Shown here piece after piece: positions 9,235 through 17,525 of a stretch of 64,000 nt of DNA (positions are counted from its first letter, which is position 1; the number at the start of each line of letters is the position of its first letter). Source of the stretch: Maridesulfovibrio sp. (GTDB taxonomy: Bacteria > Desulfobacterota > Desulfovibrionia > Desulfovibrionales > Desulfovibrionaceae); contig NZ_OY763932.1 of NCBI RefSeq assembly GCF_963667685.1, positions 434,001 through 498,000 of the forward strand, in the 5' to 3' direction. The notes under the pieces were generated by a model that was not told the DNA's origin, did no database searches, and saw only the letters and a list, made by a program, of their open reading frames with translations. The position numbers and the translations under genes were made by a program.

Positions 9235-10899
9235 ATGCACTTTATAGAAAAACCAGAAACCGCTTTTTTCTTCGCCAGCGTATTCTCCGGGTTGCTAGTC
9301 CTTATTGGAGGCGCGTTCCTCTATATAAAACAGTTCAATAAGCTTCGTGCGGATGAACCTTTTCTATTTAAGACAACACGCAAAAGCTTCACCGTATTAA
9401 TCGCGCTTATCGTCACGTTTATCGGTGGTTATTCAGCAATTATTGCAGAAAAAGCCCTGCACTACCAGATCGATTTCAATTCCATCATCGGGCCGGTTCT
9501 ATTTCTCGGTTCGCTCTTCGTCCTTGCTACAGCGTATTTGACCGTATCAATGTTCAGACGGCAGTTAAAATCAAGAAAAATATTACGCAGACAAGCTTAC
9601 CATGACTACATGACAAGGCTTCCGAACCGTAGAATGTTTACCGAAGAACTGGAAAGGACTATCGCTGAAAGCAAAAAAACAGATGAGCTTTTCACCGTTA
9701 TATTTCTTGATCTGTTAAACTTTAAAAAAGTTAATGATAGCTTCGGCCATTACTTTGGCGATAAAATACTGATCAAGGTATCCAAAAGACTGCTTATGTC
9801 CTGCGGGAAAAATGCGCTTGTCAGCAGAATAGGCGGTGATGACTTTACCATTCTTTTCAAAGGGCTTAATCCGCACCAAAGCATCAAAAAACTAGAGACC
9901 GTACGGCATGAGCTGCTGCAGCCGTTCAAGATTGACGATATCAGATTCAGCCTTGATGCCAGCTACGGGGTATACACATCAATCCGCAAAGAAAATATCG
10001 GACCGAACGAGATAATAAACAGGGCCAACATAGCCATGCGCCGTTCAAAAAAACGCGGAAAAAACGTGCTCACAATCTACACGAAGGCTATGAACACCCC
10101 TACGTATGATATTCTCCAGTTTGAAAGCAATTTCAAAACAGCCATCAAGCAGGACCAGTTTAATCTGGTTTATCAACCCCAGTTCAATATACAGAACGGC
10201 ATAACACTTAGTGGATTTGAGGCCCTCGTCCGATGGCATCATCCGGAACGGGGAATGATCAGTCCTGCCGAATTTATACCTCAAGCTGAAGAAACCGGGC
10301 TTATTGTTGATCTTGACCGTTTAGTGCTTAAAAAAGCATGCAGCATGTGGAGCAGCTGTCTTGCTGATCGCGGTCCATGCAAAGGAATACATCTTTCAGT
10401 CAATTTCAGCGCCAAGCATATTACCGAACCAGCCATGCTAAAAGAAACAGAAGAAATAATTACTAAATTCGGGATTCCAGCTGAAACTCTGCACATCGAA
10501 CTGACCGAATCAGCATTTATCGGAAATCCGGAACTGGCTGCGATAAAATTGCGGGCATTGAATGAGTTCGGCGTGCACTGTGCAATTGACGATTTCGGGA
10601 CCGGATATTCATCATTGGCCTATCTAAGCAACTTTCCAAGCCAAAGCCTGAAAATTGACATGAGCTTTGTACAGGGAATCGAAACAGATACAAACAAAAG
10701 AAAACTGATCGAATCGATAATCAAACTAACTCACGGTTTAAACATGTCCGCAATTGCGGAAGGAGTTGAAACCGAGGAACAACTACAGATCCTTATTGAA
10801 CTTGGGTGTGATGTTGTCCAGGGATTTTATCTTGGCAAACCTCTTTCAGAACAGGAAGCGAAGGACCTGATGATCACATCAGAAAAAGCACCCGTCTGA
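9235..10899 (+). CDS. Membrane GGDEF-EAL protein, probable c-di-GMP phosphodiesterase
   Basis: 554 residues with about three N-terminal transmembrane helices (near 10-30, 48-68, 86-106), a GGDEF domain (~125-280) and an EAL domain (~295-545). The GGDEF signature is RIGGDDFTILF, i.e. GGDDF with Asp in place of the catalytic Glu, so cyclase activity is doubtful. The EAL half looks intact: FEALVRWHHP, the metal-binding Asn in SVNFSA, ELTES, DDFGTGYSS, the Lys in LKIDMSF, AEGVE and VVQGFYLG. The likely net role is c-di-GMP hydrolysis, perhaps with GTP regulation by the degenerate GGDEF. The ATG has no strong ribosome site. Confidence 0.92.
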   Translation: MHFIEKPETAFFFASVFSGLLVLIGGAFLYIKQFNKLRADEPFLFKTTRKSFTVLIALIVTFIGGYSAIIAEKALHYQIDFNSIIGPVLFLGSLFVLATAYLTVSMFRRQLKSRKILRRQAYHDYMTRLPNRRMFTEELERTIAESKKTDELFTVIFLDLLNFKKVNDSFGHYFGDKILIKVSKRLLMSCGKNALVSRIGGDDFTILFKGLNPHQSIKKLETVRHELLQPFKIDDIRFSLDASYGVYTSIRKENIGPNEIINRANIAMRRSKKRGKNVLTIYTKAMNTPTYDILQFESNFKTAIKQDQFNLVYQPQFNIQNGITLSGFEALVRWHHPERGMISPAEFIPQAEETGLIVDLDRLVLKKACSMWSSCLADRGPCKGIHLSVNFSAKHITEPAMLKETEEIITKFGIPAETLHIELTESAFIGNPELAAIKLRALNEFGVHCAIDDFGTGYSSLAYLSNFPSQSLKIDMSFVQGIETDTNKRKLIESIIKLTHGLNMSAIAEGVETEEQLQILIELGCDVVQGFYLGKPLSEQEAKDLMITSEKAPV

Positions 10900-10999
10900 C
10901 TCTAGAAATATTGGCATCAGATACGTATGGGCATTCTTCCGGCAGTACATTACTTAGTTGATGATGGAAAAATAAATTTCCGGCAGATGATCTGGATCT

Positions 11000-11039
11000 G
11001 CAAAATAAACAGGCCGGAAGAGTGAGCTTCCGGCCTGTT
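11000..11039 (-). terminator. Rho-independent terminator for the rnf-apbE operon
   Basis: A hairpin with an approximately 13-bp stem built from AACAGGCCGGAAG and its complement, closed by a 6-base loop. On the minus strand it is followed directly by TTTATTTTGC. It lies about 170 bases past the apbE stop, so the operon transcript would include the structured region at 11043-11207 as its 3' end. On the plus strand the run of T is absent. Confidence 0.75.
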
Positions 11040-11042
11040 CGG

Positions 11043-11207
11043 CTTTCATGGGGACGAGGTTGATCCCATGTATGAGGTCGTCGTATTTCCGGCGACTGCG
11101 TTGTTGCCCTGAACGGTACGAGAACCGTCCCTTGCAGTGTGGAAAGGACCTTTTCATTTAGGAGGTGCTTTTTAGCCCCCTCCCGCCGGAATCGACTTTT
11201 TTATCTA
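11043..11207 (+). ncRNA. Candidate structured RNA (unknown family)
   Basis: On the plus strand a stem GTCG..TTTCCGGCG (11082-11095) pairs with CGCCGGAATCGAC (11184-11196) and is followed by TTTTTT, like an intrinsic terminator closing a multi-hairpin RNA. Inside lie ACTGC/GCAGT enclosing ACGGT/ACCGT, a small GGAAA/TTTTC hairpin with one G-U pair, and GGAGG-(GCT/AGC)-CCTCC. Just 5' is CATGGG/CCCATG. I do not recognise it as 6S, SRP, tmRNA or a known riboswitch. It could equally be the folded 3' end of the rnf-apbE transcript read on the minus strand. The only open frame across it (minus strand, 67 codons) has no support. Confidence 0.4.
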
Positions 11208-11208
11208 T

Positions 11209-12255
11209 TTAATTGCCTATCATATATTCCCAATCATGGGAACACACATTCAAACCTGATGGACTGGAAATCAGACATCCACTATTTTTCTGCAAGTTAA
11301 TGAACTGAAGCGCATCCTTAGCATCCATGGCAAATGCAGCAGTGGATAGAGCATCAGCTTCCATCACTGTTGATGCTACAACAGAAACGCTGGATTCCTG
11401 ATATGGAGCCGCTGATGTTGAGGGGATTGGCACATGGTAGTGTGAACGTTCAACATCGAAGTAGAATTCCATTTTACCGGAAGTGGACACAGCAGAATCT
11501 TTAAGCTGTATTACAGCAGGATACGCACCCTTGCCGGAATGAGTCTTGATAACCACAACCCAAGGCTGTCCGGGTGCACTTTCACCACGGGCACGGATAT
11601 CGCCACCTGCACTTATCAGGTGGTTCTCCACACCCTGGGCGGCCAGAATATCGGAAGCACGGTCAACGATGAAGCCTCTGCCAATACCGTCTAAGGTAAC
11701 TGACATAGAGCTTTTTCCGAAACTTATTTTGCTTGCAGAAACTTCCACCAATTCAGAACCAACCAGAGCGAGCGCATCATCAAGATCGCTATGGCTGAGC
11801 ATGAGGCTCCCTTTTGAATCCGTATTGCTCTTAAGCATATCCAAAACAGGCAGCACAGTGGCATCAAACGTTCCGTTGGAGCGGTGATAAAAAGACTGCG
11901 CTTTTTCCATTACTTCAAACAGCTCCGGCGGAACATCCGTCAGCTTTCCGGTCTCATTTAGATGTGAAATCGGAGTATCAGAATTGTGGCGGTCAAAGAT
12001 TGCAGCGAGCCGTTCTATTTCATTAAAAGCCAGAGCTATGGCTGCATCAGCAGCATCTCTGGAACTATGCAGTGCAACGATCGTAACCTTTGTTCCCATA
12101 ATGAAACGATTAGCACGATACTTACGTTTCCTGTCACCGATACGCAGGGTGTCAGCCAGCAACATTGCCGCACCTAAGGGATGGGCCAATGTTGCTGCAC
12201 CGAAACCTATTGCGCCTAATGTTTTTGCAAAAGAACGGTTAACCGCGTTATCCAT
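11209..12255 (-). CDS. apbE: FAD:protein FMN transferase ApbE
   Basis: 348 residues and the last gene of the rnf operon. ApbE enzymes attach FMN covalently to threonine or serine of Rnf/Nqr subunits, using FAD. Family motifs are visible: FIMGTKVTIVALH near residue 50, LDGIGRGFIVD (the DxGGIAKGYAVD motif with one Gly lost), HLISAGGDIRARG, and EADALSTAAFAM near the end, corresponding to the Mg/FAD binding block. A hydrophobic N-terminus (residues ~10-35) suggests export or membrane anchoring, as expected because FMN attachment occurs outside the cytoplasm. Eleven bases separate it from rnfB. The obvious target is RnfG. Confidence 0.94.
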   Translation of the reverse strand: MDNAVNRSFAKTLGAIGFGAATLAHPLGAAMLLADTLRIGDRKRKYRANRFIMGTKVTIVALHSSRDAADAAIALAFNEIERLAAIFDRHNSDTPISHLNETGKLTDVPPELFEVMEKAQSFYHRSNGTFDATVLPVLDMLKSNTDSKGSLMLSHSDLDDALALVGSELVEVSASKISFGKSSMSVTLDGIGRGFIVDRASDILAAQGVENHLISAGGDIRARGESAPGQPWVVVIKTHSGKGAYPAVIQLKDSAVSTSGKMEFYFDVERSHYHVPIPSTSAAPYQESSVSVVASTVMEADALSTAAFAMDAKDALQFINLQKNSGCLISSPSGLNVCSHDWEYMIGN

Positions 12256-12266
12256 GACTGAAGTTC

Positions 12267-14381
12267 CTATTCCTTGCCCAGTTCGCTGAACTTCTGCACG
12301 TCTGAATCCTGAGCGTATTCTGCCCCGGCTTCAGCATCGTAGCAGGTCAGTCCGCAACGCAGACAACGGCTGCCCTCTTTGCGGGCTGCTTCATAAACGA
12401 TAGAGCCTTTAACTTCTTCCTTAAATGTAGACCTGCGTTCTTCAACAGTAATCTCGGGAACTTTAATTCTCGGGATGGTGTAAGTAACGTCCATATTCTT
12501 GAGGATGGACTCTGGAATAACACGCAACTGCGGGTTCTTGGGTTCGGGAATCTCACCTTCAGTGATAAAGTGGTGAATGCCGCGAGCAGCCATACGTCCG
12601 TCTGCGACGGCCTGAATGATGATCGAGCGACCGGTATGAACTTCACCGCCGACGAATACGTTTGGCATGCTGGTCTGCATGGAGGTCTTGTCGCAATCAA
12701 TACCACCGGTCTTCTTATCAAGCTTGAAGGGGATTTCACCTTCAGCATTCATGAACGGGGTCATGTCCGGGACACGGTCGGTAGCAACTACCACGATGTC
12801 AGCATCAATTGTCTTTTCGGTTCCTTCAACAGGCAGAGGGTCGCCAAGGGCCTTCTTGGGGTCCTTGTACTGGACTTCAATATATTCAACTCCGCTTACC
12901 TTGCCGTTTTCAGCAATAACGCGGGTGGGTTTGGTCAGGAAGAGAAGCTCGCTTCCGAGTTCGGAAGCACGTTTAACTTCGTTCTTGTTGGCGGACATCT
13001 TACGCTGGATGCAACCGACCAGAGAAGTCACATCGCAACCAAGGCGTGCAGCGCTGCGAACTACGTCCATAGCGGTGTTTGTATCACCGATAACAACAAC
13101 TTTCCTGCCCTTAAGATCCTTGATGGACTTACCGACTTCCTTAAGAAAGGTAACTGCGTCCATAACGCCTTCAGCATCGGCATTCTCAACTTCAAGAGCG
13201 GGAACTTTCCATGCCCCGGTAGCAATGAAGACAGCCTCGAACCCGTCTCGTTCGAGTGATTCCAGAGTGATGTCCTTGCCGAACTCAACTCCGTTTTTGA
13301 CTTCAACACCGAGATCGAGAATGGTCTGAACTTCCCAGTCTACAACTTTAGAAGGTAGACGGTACTCGGGAATAACACCCTTCATCATACCACCGATCTC
13401 TTCGCGCTTTTCAAAGATCACAGGATCGTGACCGATGCGGCGCAGGAAGTAGGCTGCGGAAAGTCCGGCAGGTCCGGCACCGATGATCGCTACTTTGTGG
13501 CCGGAAGACGGGTTGCAGTTCAGGTTGACACGGGAACCGGAATTCATTTCCCAGTCGGCAACAAAACGGTGCAGGGTATGGATAGCCACACCGTCGTCGG
13601 CAATGTTACGACGGCAGATGGTTTCACATGGAGCCGGGCAGAGACGGCCGACAGCCAGCGGCAGCGGGTTGCGTTCCTTCATGGTCAGCAGTGCACCGCG
13701 CATGTCGCCGTTTTTCATCTGGTTGATATAAGTACGTACGTCAATCTGGGCCGGGCATTTCTGCATGCAGGGGGCCAGACAATCGTCAATCTTGTTGAGA
13801 TGGAGCAGGTCCATGGTCATGCCGCTGACGCGGATAGCGCCGGTTGGACATACTTCTGCGCATTTACCGCAGGAGACACAGGCATTCATGTCTACAACAG
13901 GTACGCCGTCTTCGTTAAGACGGATAGCATCAAATCCGCAGACCTTTACGCAGGAACCGAGCCCGATACAACCGAGACCGCAGGACTTTTCCCCGCCGTA
14001 AAGCAATGCTTCGGCGCGGCAGTCTTCAACGCCTTCGTAGTCGAAGAGAAGATTCGCACGAGAACCGCCTGTGCAGATGTTGTTAGCGACCTTGGGTTCC
14101 TTGAAAGTAGCTTCAAGACCCATGATGGCGGCAATATTTTCAGCGATCTCGGGACCACCTGCTACGCAGATCTCGGGAGCAGCTTCACCCTTCACGATTG
14201 CGCCGGCAGCAGCACTGCAACCGGGGTATCCGCAACCACCGCAGTTCGCGCCGGGAAAGCATCCTTCAACCTCTGCAATGCGGGGATCTTCCTCAACATG
14301 CAGAACCTTGGATGCGGCAGCCAGAACGGCTGCGGCTGTTAGACCGAGCAGGAACAGGACCAGAATAGAAGAAGTAACCAT
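12267..14381 (-). CDS. rnfB: RnfB ferredoxin subunit fused to a GltD/NfnB-like FAD-NAD(P) oxidoreductase module
   Basis: 704 residues, against roughly 280-330 for a common RnfB. Residues 1-25 form the membrane anchor. Residues ~40-75 hold the four-Cys cluster of RnfB (PGANCGGCGYPGC then EICVAGG). A ferredoxin-like pair follows (CIGLGSCVKVC; CVSCGKCAEVCPTGAI). From ~200 the sequence becomes a glutamate-synthase small-subunit module: CLAPCMQKCPAQIDVRTYI, RLCPAPCETICRR, FAD motif IIGAGPAGLSAAYFLRR, a second Rossmann motif VVVIGDTNTAMD, and IIQAVADGRMAARGI. The second motif is degenerate (GDTNTA for GxGNTA), and the Arg-Arg pair usual after it is not seen, so NAD(P) binding there is uncertain. 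The C-terminus adds another CLRCGLTC motif. Confidence 0.95.
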   Translation of the reverse strand: MVTSSILVLFLLGLTAAAVLAAASKVLHVEEDPRIAEVEGCFPGANCGGCGYPGCSAAAGAIVKGEAAPEICVAGGPEIAENIAAIMGLEATFKEPKVANNICTGGSRANLLFDYEGVEDCRAEALLYGGEKSCGLGCIGLGSCVKVCGFDAIRLNEDGVPVVDMNACVSCGKCAEVCPTGAIRVSGMTMDLLHLNKIDDCLAPCMQKCPAQIDVRTYINQMKNGDMRGALLTMKERNPLPLAVGRLCPAPCETICRRNIADDGVAIHTLHRFVADWEMNSGSRVNLNCNPSSGHKVAIIGAGPAGLSAAYFLRRIGHDPVIFEKREEIGGMMKGVIPEYRLPSKVVDWEVQTILDLGVEVKNGVEFGKDITLESLERDGFEAVFIATGAWKVPALEVENADAEGVMDAVTFLKEVGKSIKDLKGRKVVVIGDTNTAMDVVRSAARLGCDVTSLVGCIQRKMSANKNEVKRASELGSELLFLTKPTRVIAENGKVSGVEYIEVQYKDPKKALGDPLPVEGTEKTIDADIVVVATDRVPDMTPFMNAEGEIPFKLDKKTGGIDCDKTSMQTSMPNVFVGGEVHTGRSIIIQAVADGRMAARGIHHFITEGEIPEPKNPQLRVIPESILKNMDVTYTIPRIKVPEITVEERRSTFKEEVKGSIVYEAARKEGSRCLRCGLTCYDAEAGAEYAQDSDVQKFSELGKE

Positions 14382-14408
14382 AACTATATATTCTCCTTGG
14401 TTTGCCTG

Positions 14409-14984
14409 TTAGGCAGCCATGCCCTTAAAGGCGAAAAAGACCAGGGACATGATTCCGGCAGTGATCAGTGCGATGGGTACGCCTCTGAAAACCTGCGGAA
14501 CCGGAGCAATATCAAGACGCTCACGGATGGACGAGATAATGACCAGGGCGACAAGAAAACCGATCCCGGAAGCCACCCCGAACATGATGGACTTGACGAA
14601 AGAGAATTCATTGCGTTGAACCATAATCGCTACACCGAGCACCGCACAGTTTGTGGTGATCAGGGGCAGGAAAAGACCCAGTGATTTGTACAGGGGCGGG
14701 ATGACTTTTTTAAGAAACATCTCGACGAACTGTACCAGAGAAGCAATGACCAGAATAAATACGATGGTCTGCAGATATTCAATACCGCAGGGAATCAGCA
14801 CATACTGGTGCAGGGGCCAGGTAATGGCAGTTGCCATCATGATAACGAATATGACCGCTCCGCCCATACCCATAGCAACATCAGTGGACTTGGATGTTCC
14901 CATGAAAGGACATGCGCCAAGGTACTGAACCAGTACGATGTTGTTGATGAAAATGGCGGAGATAAAAAGCAGGAAGTATTCCAT
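14409..14984 (-). CDS. rnfA: RnfA membrane subunit
   Basis: 191 residues, six predicted transmembrane helices, the normal RnfA/NqrE length. The two cysteines known to help hold the intramembrane iron-sulfur centre are seen in conserved settings: VQYLGACPFMGTS in helix 1 and TTNCAVLGVAI in helix 4. RnfA and RnfE form the inverted pair that carries electrons across the membrane. It sits between rnfE (14 bases upstream) and rnfB (27 bases downstream). Confidence 0.97.
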   Translation of the reverse strand: MEYFLLFISAIFINNIVLVQYLGACPFMGTSKSTDVAMGMGGAVIFVIMMATAITWPLHQYVLIPCGIEYLQTIVFILVIASLVQFVEMFLKKVIPPLYKSLGLFLPLITTNCAVLGVAIMVQRNEFSFVKSIMFGVASGIGFLVALVIISSIRERLDIAPVPQVFRGVPIALITAGIMSLVFFAFKGMAA

Positions 14985-14998
14985 TTTAACGCTCTCCC

Positions 14999-15685
14999 CT
15001 ATTTATCCTTGAGGTTTTCAATTCCACCGCAGGCACCGCAATGTGCACAGCCGGAATGCATTACATCCGGTGGAGTCTCACCCTTCTTACGGCTCTGATA
15101 CCGGTTGAAGGCATTCATGCCTGCGAGTATCACACCTAGGCACACAAAAGCACCGGGTGCCATAACCATGAATTGAGCGGGCTGAAAGCTGCTCCACATG
15201 ACCGGGACACCGAAAACGGTTCCGGCGCCGAGAATTTCGCGGATGGAACCGAGGAATGTCAGGGATGCGGTAAAGCCGATTCCCATACCCAGCGCATCGG
15301 CAATGGAGAGAATGACTCCGTTCTTGGAAGCGAACGCTTCAGCTCGGCCGAGGATCAGGCAGTTAACAACAATCAGCGGAACAAAGATGCCCAGCTTCTG
15401 ATAAAGCGGATATGCATACGCCTGCATAAGCAGCTCAACCATGACAACGAGTGACGCGGTGATGACGATAAAGCAGGCAATACGAACTTTCGCAGGAATG
15501 ACTTTTCTGATGCTGGAAATGATCAGGTTGGACATGGTCAGAACAAAGATGACCGCCAATCCCATTCCGAGGCCGTTCTCAGCAGTGGAGGTAACAGCCA
15601 ATGTGGGGCACAGACCGAGCAAAACCCTGAAAGGCGGGAGTTCGGCCCAGAGTCCTTTTGCAAATTCTTTTACTAAACGGCTCAT
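14999..15685 (-). CDS. rnfE: RnfE membrane subunit with a cysteine-rich C-terminal tail
   Basis: 228 residues, six helices. The helix 1 block LLGLCPTLAVTSTAENGLG and helix 4 block VVNCLILGRAEAFA carry the two conserved cysteines of the RnfA/RnfE iron-sulfur site. The protein is longer than the usual ~200-210 residues because of a hydrophilic tail after the last helix that contains GCAHCGACGG (C-x2-C-x2-C). That tail is not part of the core family and could bind metal or an additional cluster. It sits 8 bases after rnfG in the operon. Confidence 0.95.
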   Translation of the reverse strand: MSRLVKEFAKGLWAELPPFRVLLGLCPTLAVTSTAENGLGMGLAVIFVLTMSNLIISSIRKVIPAKVRIACFIVITASLVVMVELLMQAYAYPLYQKLGIFVPLIVVNCLILGRAEAFASKNGVILSIADALGMGIGFTASLTFLGSIREILGAGTVFGVPVMWSSFQPAQFMVMAPGAFVCLGVILAGMNAFNRYQSRKKGETPPDVMHSGCAHCGACGGIENLKDK

Positions 15686-15693
15686 GGTTTCTC

Positions 15694-16263
15694 CTAGGAG
15701 TTCTTCCAGATGTTGTTGATCTCAGGCTTGATGGACTGGTAGACTTCAATTGCCTTGCGCACAGCATCAACAGTACCAACGGATGAATACGTAGCACCGG
15801 CAATGGAATCGATGTCTCCACCTTTGGAGCTGAGCTGCATGGAATTCAATCCGTGCTTCTTGAACCTGTCGGTGAATGCCGGTTTCATAACCTTGGAACC
15901 GATACCGGGAGTTTCGGTCTGGGTGGTGATGCCGATTCCGAGCAACTCATCTTTATTCACATCAAAGCCAACCATGACGCCGATGTCGCCGGAATAACCG
16001 GGAGCAAAGGCTTCAAGAGCGATGCCGACCAGCTTTCCGTCCTTCATGGCCGGGAAGACTGTGACATCCTTGATTTTTACACGCTCTTTAATGGGATCGT
16101 TGTCACGATTATCAAGAACGGAGAGGAGAGCCGGCCCCTGCACATAGGTCAGGACCTGCTGTTCAATCTGTGATTTTGTAGCCTGCTTCAGGTTCACCAA
16201 AACTGCACCGGAAGTGGCGCAGATGATGGAGAGGACTACGATCATATGAAGTATTTCGCGCAT
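15694..16263 (-). CDS. rnfG: RnfG, covalent-FMN subunit
   Basis: 189 residues with one N-terminal membrane helix (about 5-25) and a periplasmic FMN-binding domain. The ApbE flavinylation motif is visible as DSIAGATYSS near residues 152-161, where the Thr of GAT would carry FMN. It also has the GFDVNKDELLGIGITTQTET block that precedes the site in RnfG/NqrC proteins. The start ATG overlaps or abuts the rnfD stop region (3 bases apart), indicating coupling. It is the expected substrate of ApbE encoded at the end of this operon. Confidence 0.96.
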   Translation of the reverse strand: MREILHMIVVLSIICATSGAVLVNLKQATKSQIEQQVLTYVQGPALLSVLDNRDNDPIKERVKIKDVTVFPAMKDGKLVGIALEAFAPGYSGDIGVMVGFDVNKDELLGIGITTQTETPGIGSKVMKPAFTDRFKKHGLNSMQLSSKGGDIDSIAGATYSSVGTVDAVRKAIEVYQSIKPEINNIWKNS

Positions 16264-16266
16264 GAC

Positions 16267-17238
16267 TTACTTGCCTCCAAAAGGTTTAGGACGCACGCGG
16301 TCCAGCAGGGGGGTAAGCAGGTTTGCCACCATGATGGCAAAGGGCACGCCGTCAGGATACATGCCGTAAACCCGGATAATAATAACCATGGCTCCGGCAA
16401 TAAGTCCGAAAAGGATCTGCGGGATCATACCCACCGGGCTGGAAGAAACGTCTGGAGCAAGAAAGAATGCGCCGAACATCACAGAGCCGGTCAGCAGGTG
16501 GAACACGGGGTTGGCGTAAACTTCAGGATCAATCACCCAGAAAATAGATGCGGTAGCGGCCACACCCACCAGAAAAGCAGCGGGGATGAAGATACGCACC
16601 CAGCCGGTGGCGATAAGGAAGATACCGCCGGCCAGCACTGCTATAATCTGCGAAGCACCCAATCCACCGAGCTGTTTGCCGAGAAAGAGGTCGCCGTAGC
16701 TGAACTGGCCGAGAGAGTCGAGACCGAAGTACTTAAGCTGATCCAGAGGAGCATTAATCATGAAGTGAGCAAGATTCAGGTCGATGTCCATTGCTGCAGG
16801 CCAGGAGAGGCGGCAGAAGGCCCATGCAACCAACGGCGCACAAATGGGGTTTGAGCCGAAGCCACCGAAAACAGTGCGGCCGAGAACGATGGTCAACGCA
16901 GCACCGCAGGCTACCATCCACCATGGAGCACCAGCAGGAAGCAGAAAGGCGAAAAGGATACCTTCATAAAGAGCGGTATAGTTGTCTACATTGATGTCCC
17001 GGTCCTGTAGCTTGAGGCAGCCGGCCTCTGTGAGGACAGCAACCGCACCTGCGATACCTACTGTAGATAAGGCGGACAGGCCGTACATATTGAAAGCCAT
17101 GAACAGAGCGGGAACCAGAGCCAGAAGATGAAACTGCATCATCTTCTCCACGGTGCGCTTGCTGCGCCAGTGGGGGGCAGGCGAAACCGTAAGTCTGACC
17201 GCAATGTCGGACATTGCTTTAATTACTGGAGGAGTCAT
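16267..17238 (-). CDS. rnfD: RnfD membrane subunit lacking the usual FMN-threonine motif
   Basis: 323 residues, eight to nine membrane helices, matching RnfD/NqrB in length and order (SPAPHWRSKRTVEKMMQFHL at the N-terminus, DNYTALYEGILFAFLLPAGA, FGGFGSNPICAPLVAWAFCR, the DVSSSPVGMIPQILFG block and a C-terminal RVYGMYPDGVPFAIMVANL). Where most RnfD proteins have S/T-G-A-T-P-L, the site of covalent FMN, the sequence reads INAPLDQLKYFG, so the flavinylated Thr appears absent. A 287-base gap with a repeat-like element separates it from rnfC upstream. Confidence 0.95.
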   Translation of the reverse strand: MTPPVIKAMSDIAVRLTVSPAPHWRSKRTVEKMMQFHLLALVPALFMAFNMYGLSALSTVGIAGAVAVLTEAGCLKLQDRDINVDNYTALYEGILFAFLLPAGAPWWMVACGAALTIVLGRTVFGGFGSNPICAPLVAWAFCRLSWPAAMDIDLNLAHFMINAPLDQLKYFGLDSLGQFSYGDLFLGKQLGGLGASQIIAVLAGGIFLIATGWVRIFIPAAFLVGVAATASIFWVIDPEVYANPVFHLLTGSVMFGAFFLAPDVSSSPVGMIPQILFGLIAGAMVIIIRVYGMYPDGVPFAIMVANLLTPLLDRVRPKPFGGK

Positions 17239-17525
17239 ATTTTAACCCTTGATACTTGTATGTTTAACCGCTTTACCAGCAGCCCTGTATGATTATTCAA
17301 TCAATATTTAGAGCAGGATAACCCGATGTTAAATTCTGATACCTTCGGCGACCATGCCGTGATCTATCCGAGAACCAAGAAAACTTTTATCAAGCTTCCC
17401 TGCCTCTTGCGGCAGAGATTGCAGTTTCCTAATTTAGTATTCAACCATCAGGTTTTCCAAAGGAGCTTAGTCGCTTTGGCCGCCGGAGGCGAAATCAAAT
17501 CATCAAATGCGCGAAGCGCAACCAC
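17239..17525 (-). repeat. rnfC-rnfD spacer with a dispersed GCCTCCGGCGGC element
   Basis: An unusually long gap inside a tight operon. On the minus strand it begins with GCGCTTCGCGC, then a T/A-rich stretch, GCCTCCGGCGGC (17479-17490) and an inverted CCAAAG/CTTTGG pair. The same 12-base core occurs in the opposite orientation at 34381-34392. From memory, intergenic sequences of this type are frequent in Desulfovibrio genomes and behave as REP-like dispersed elements. No open frame with a ribosome site is present. Confidence 0.45.

Noticed and set aside
10954-11157. 67-codon minus-strand frame over the structured RNA
   Set aside because: No ribosome site, spans a strong terminator and nested hairpins; the RNA explanation is better.
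11043-11207. Possible 6S or SRP RNA
   Set aside because: Lacks the SRP tetraloop region (no CAGGTCCGGAAGGAAGCAG-type core) and I cannot match a 6S bubble; kept only as an unclassified RNA candidate.
12570-13329. Two overlapping plus-strand frames opposite rnfB
   Set aside because: Shadows of the rnfB coding strand; nothing recognisable.
13428-14342. Long plus-strand frame (304 codons) opposite rnfB
   Set aside because: Antisense shadow of the GC-biased third position of rnfB; no start context and no domain match.
16246-16854. 202-codon plus-strand frame opposite rnfD
   Set aside because: His-rich low-complexity translation typical of an antisense frame; rnfD is clear.
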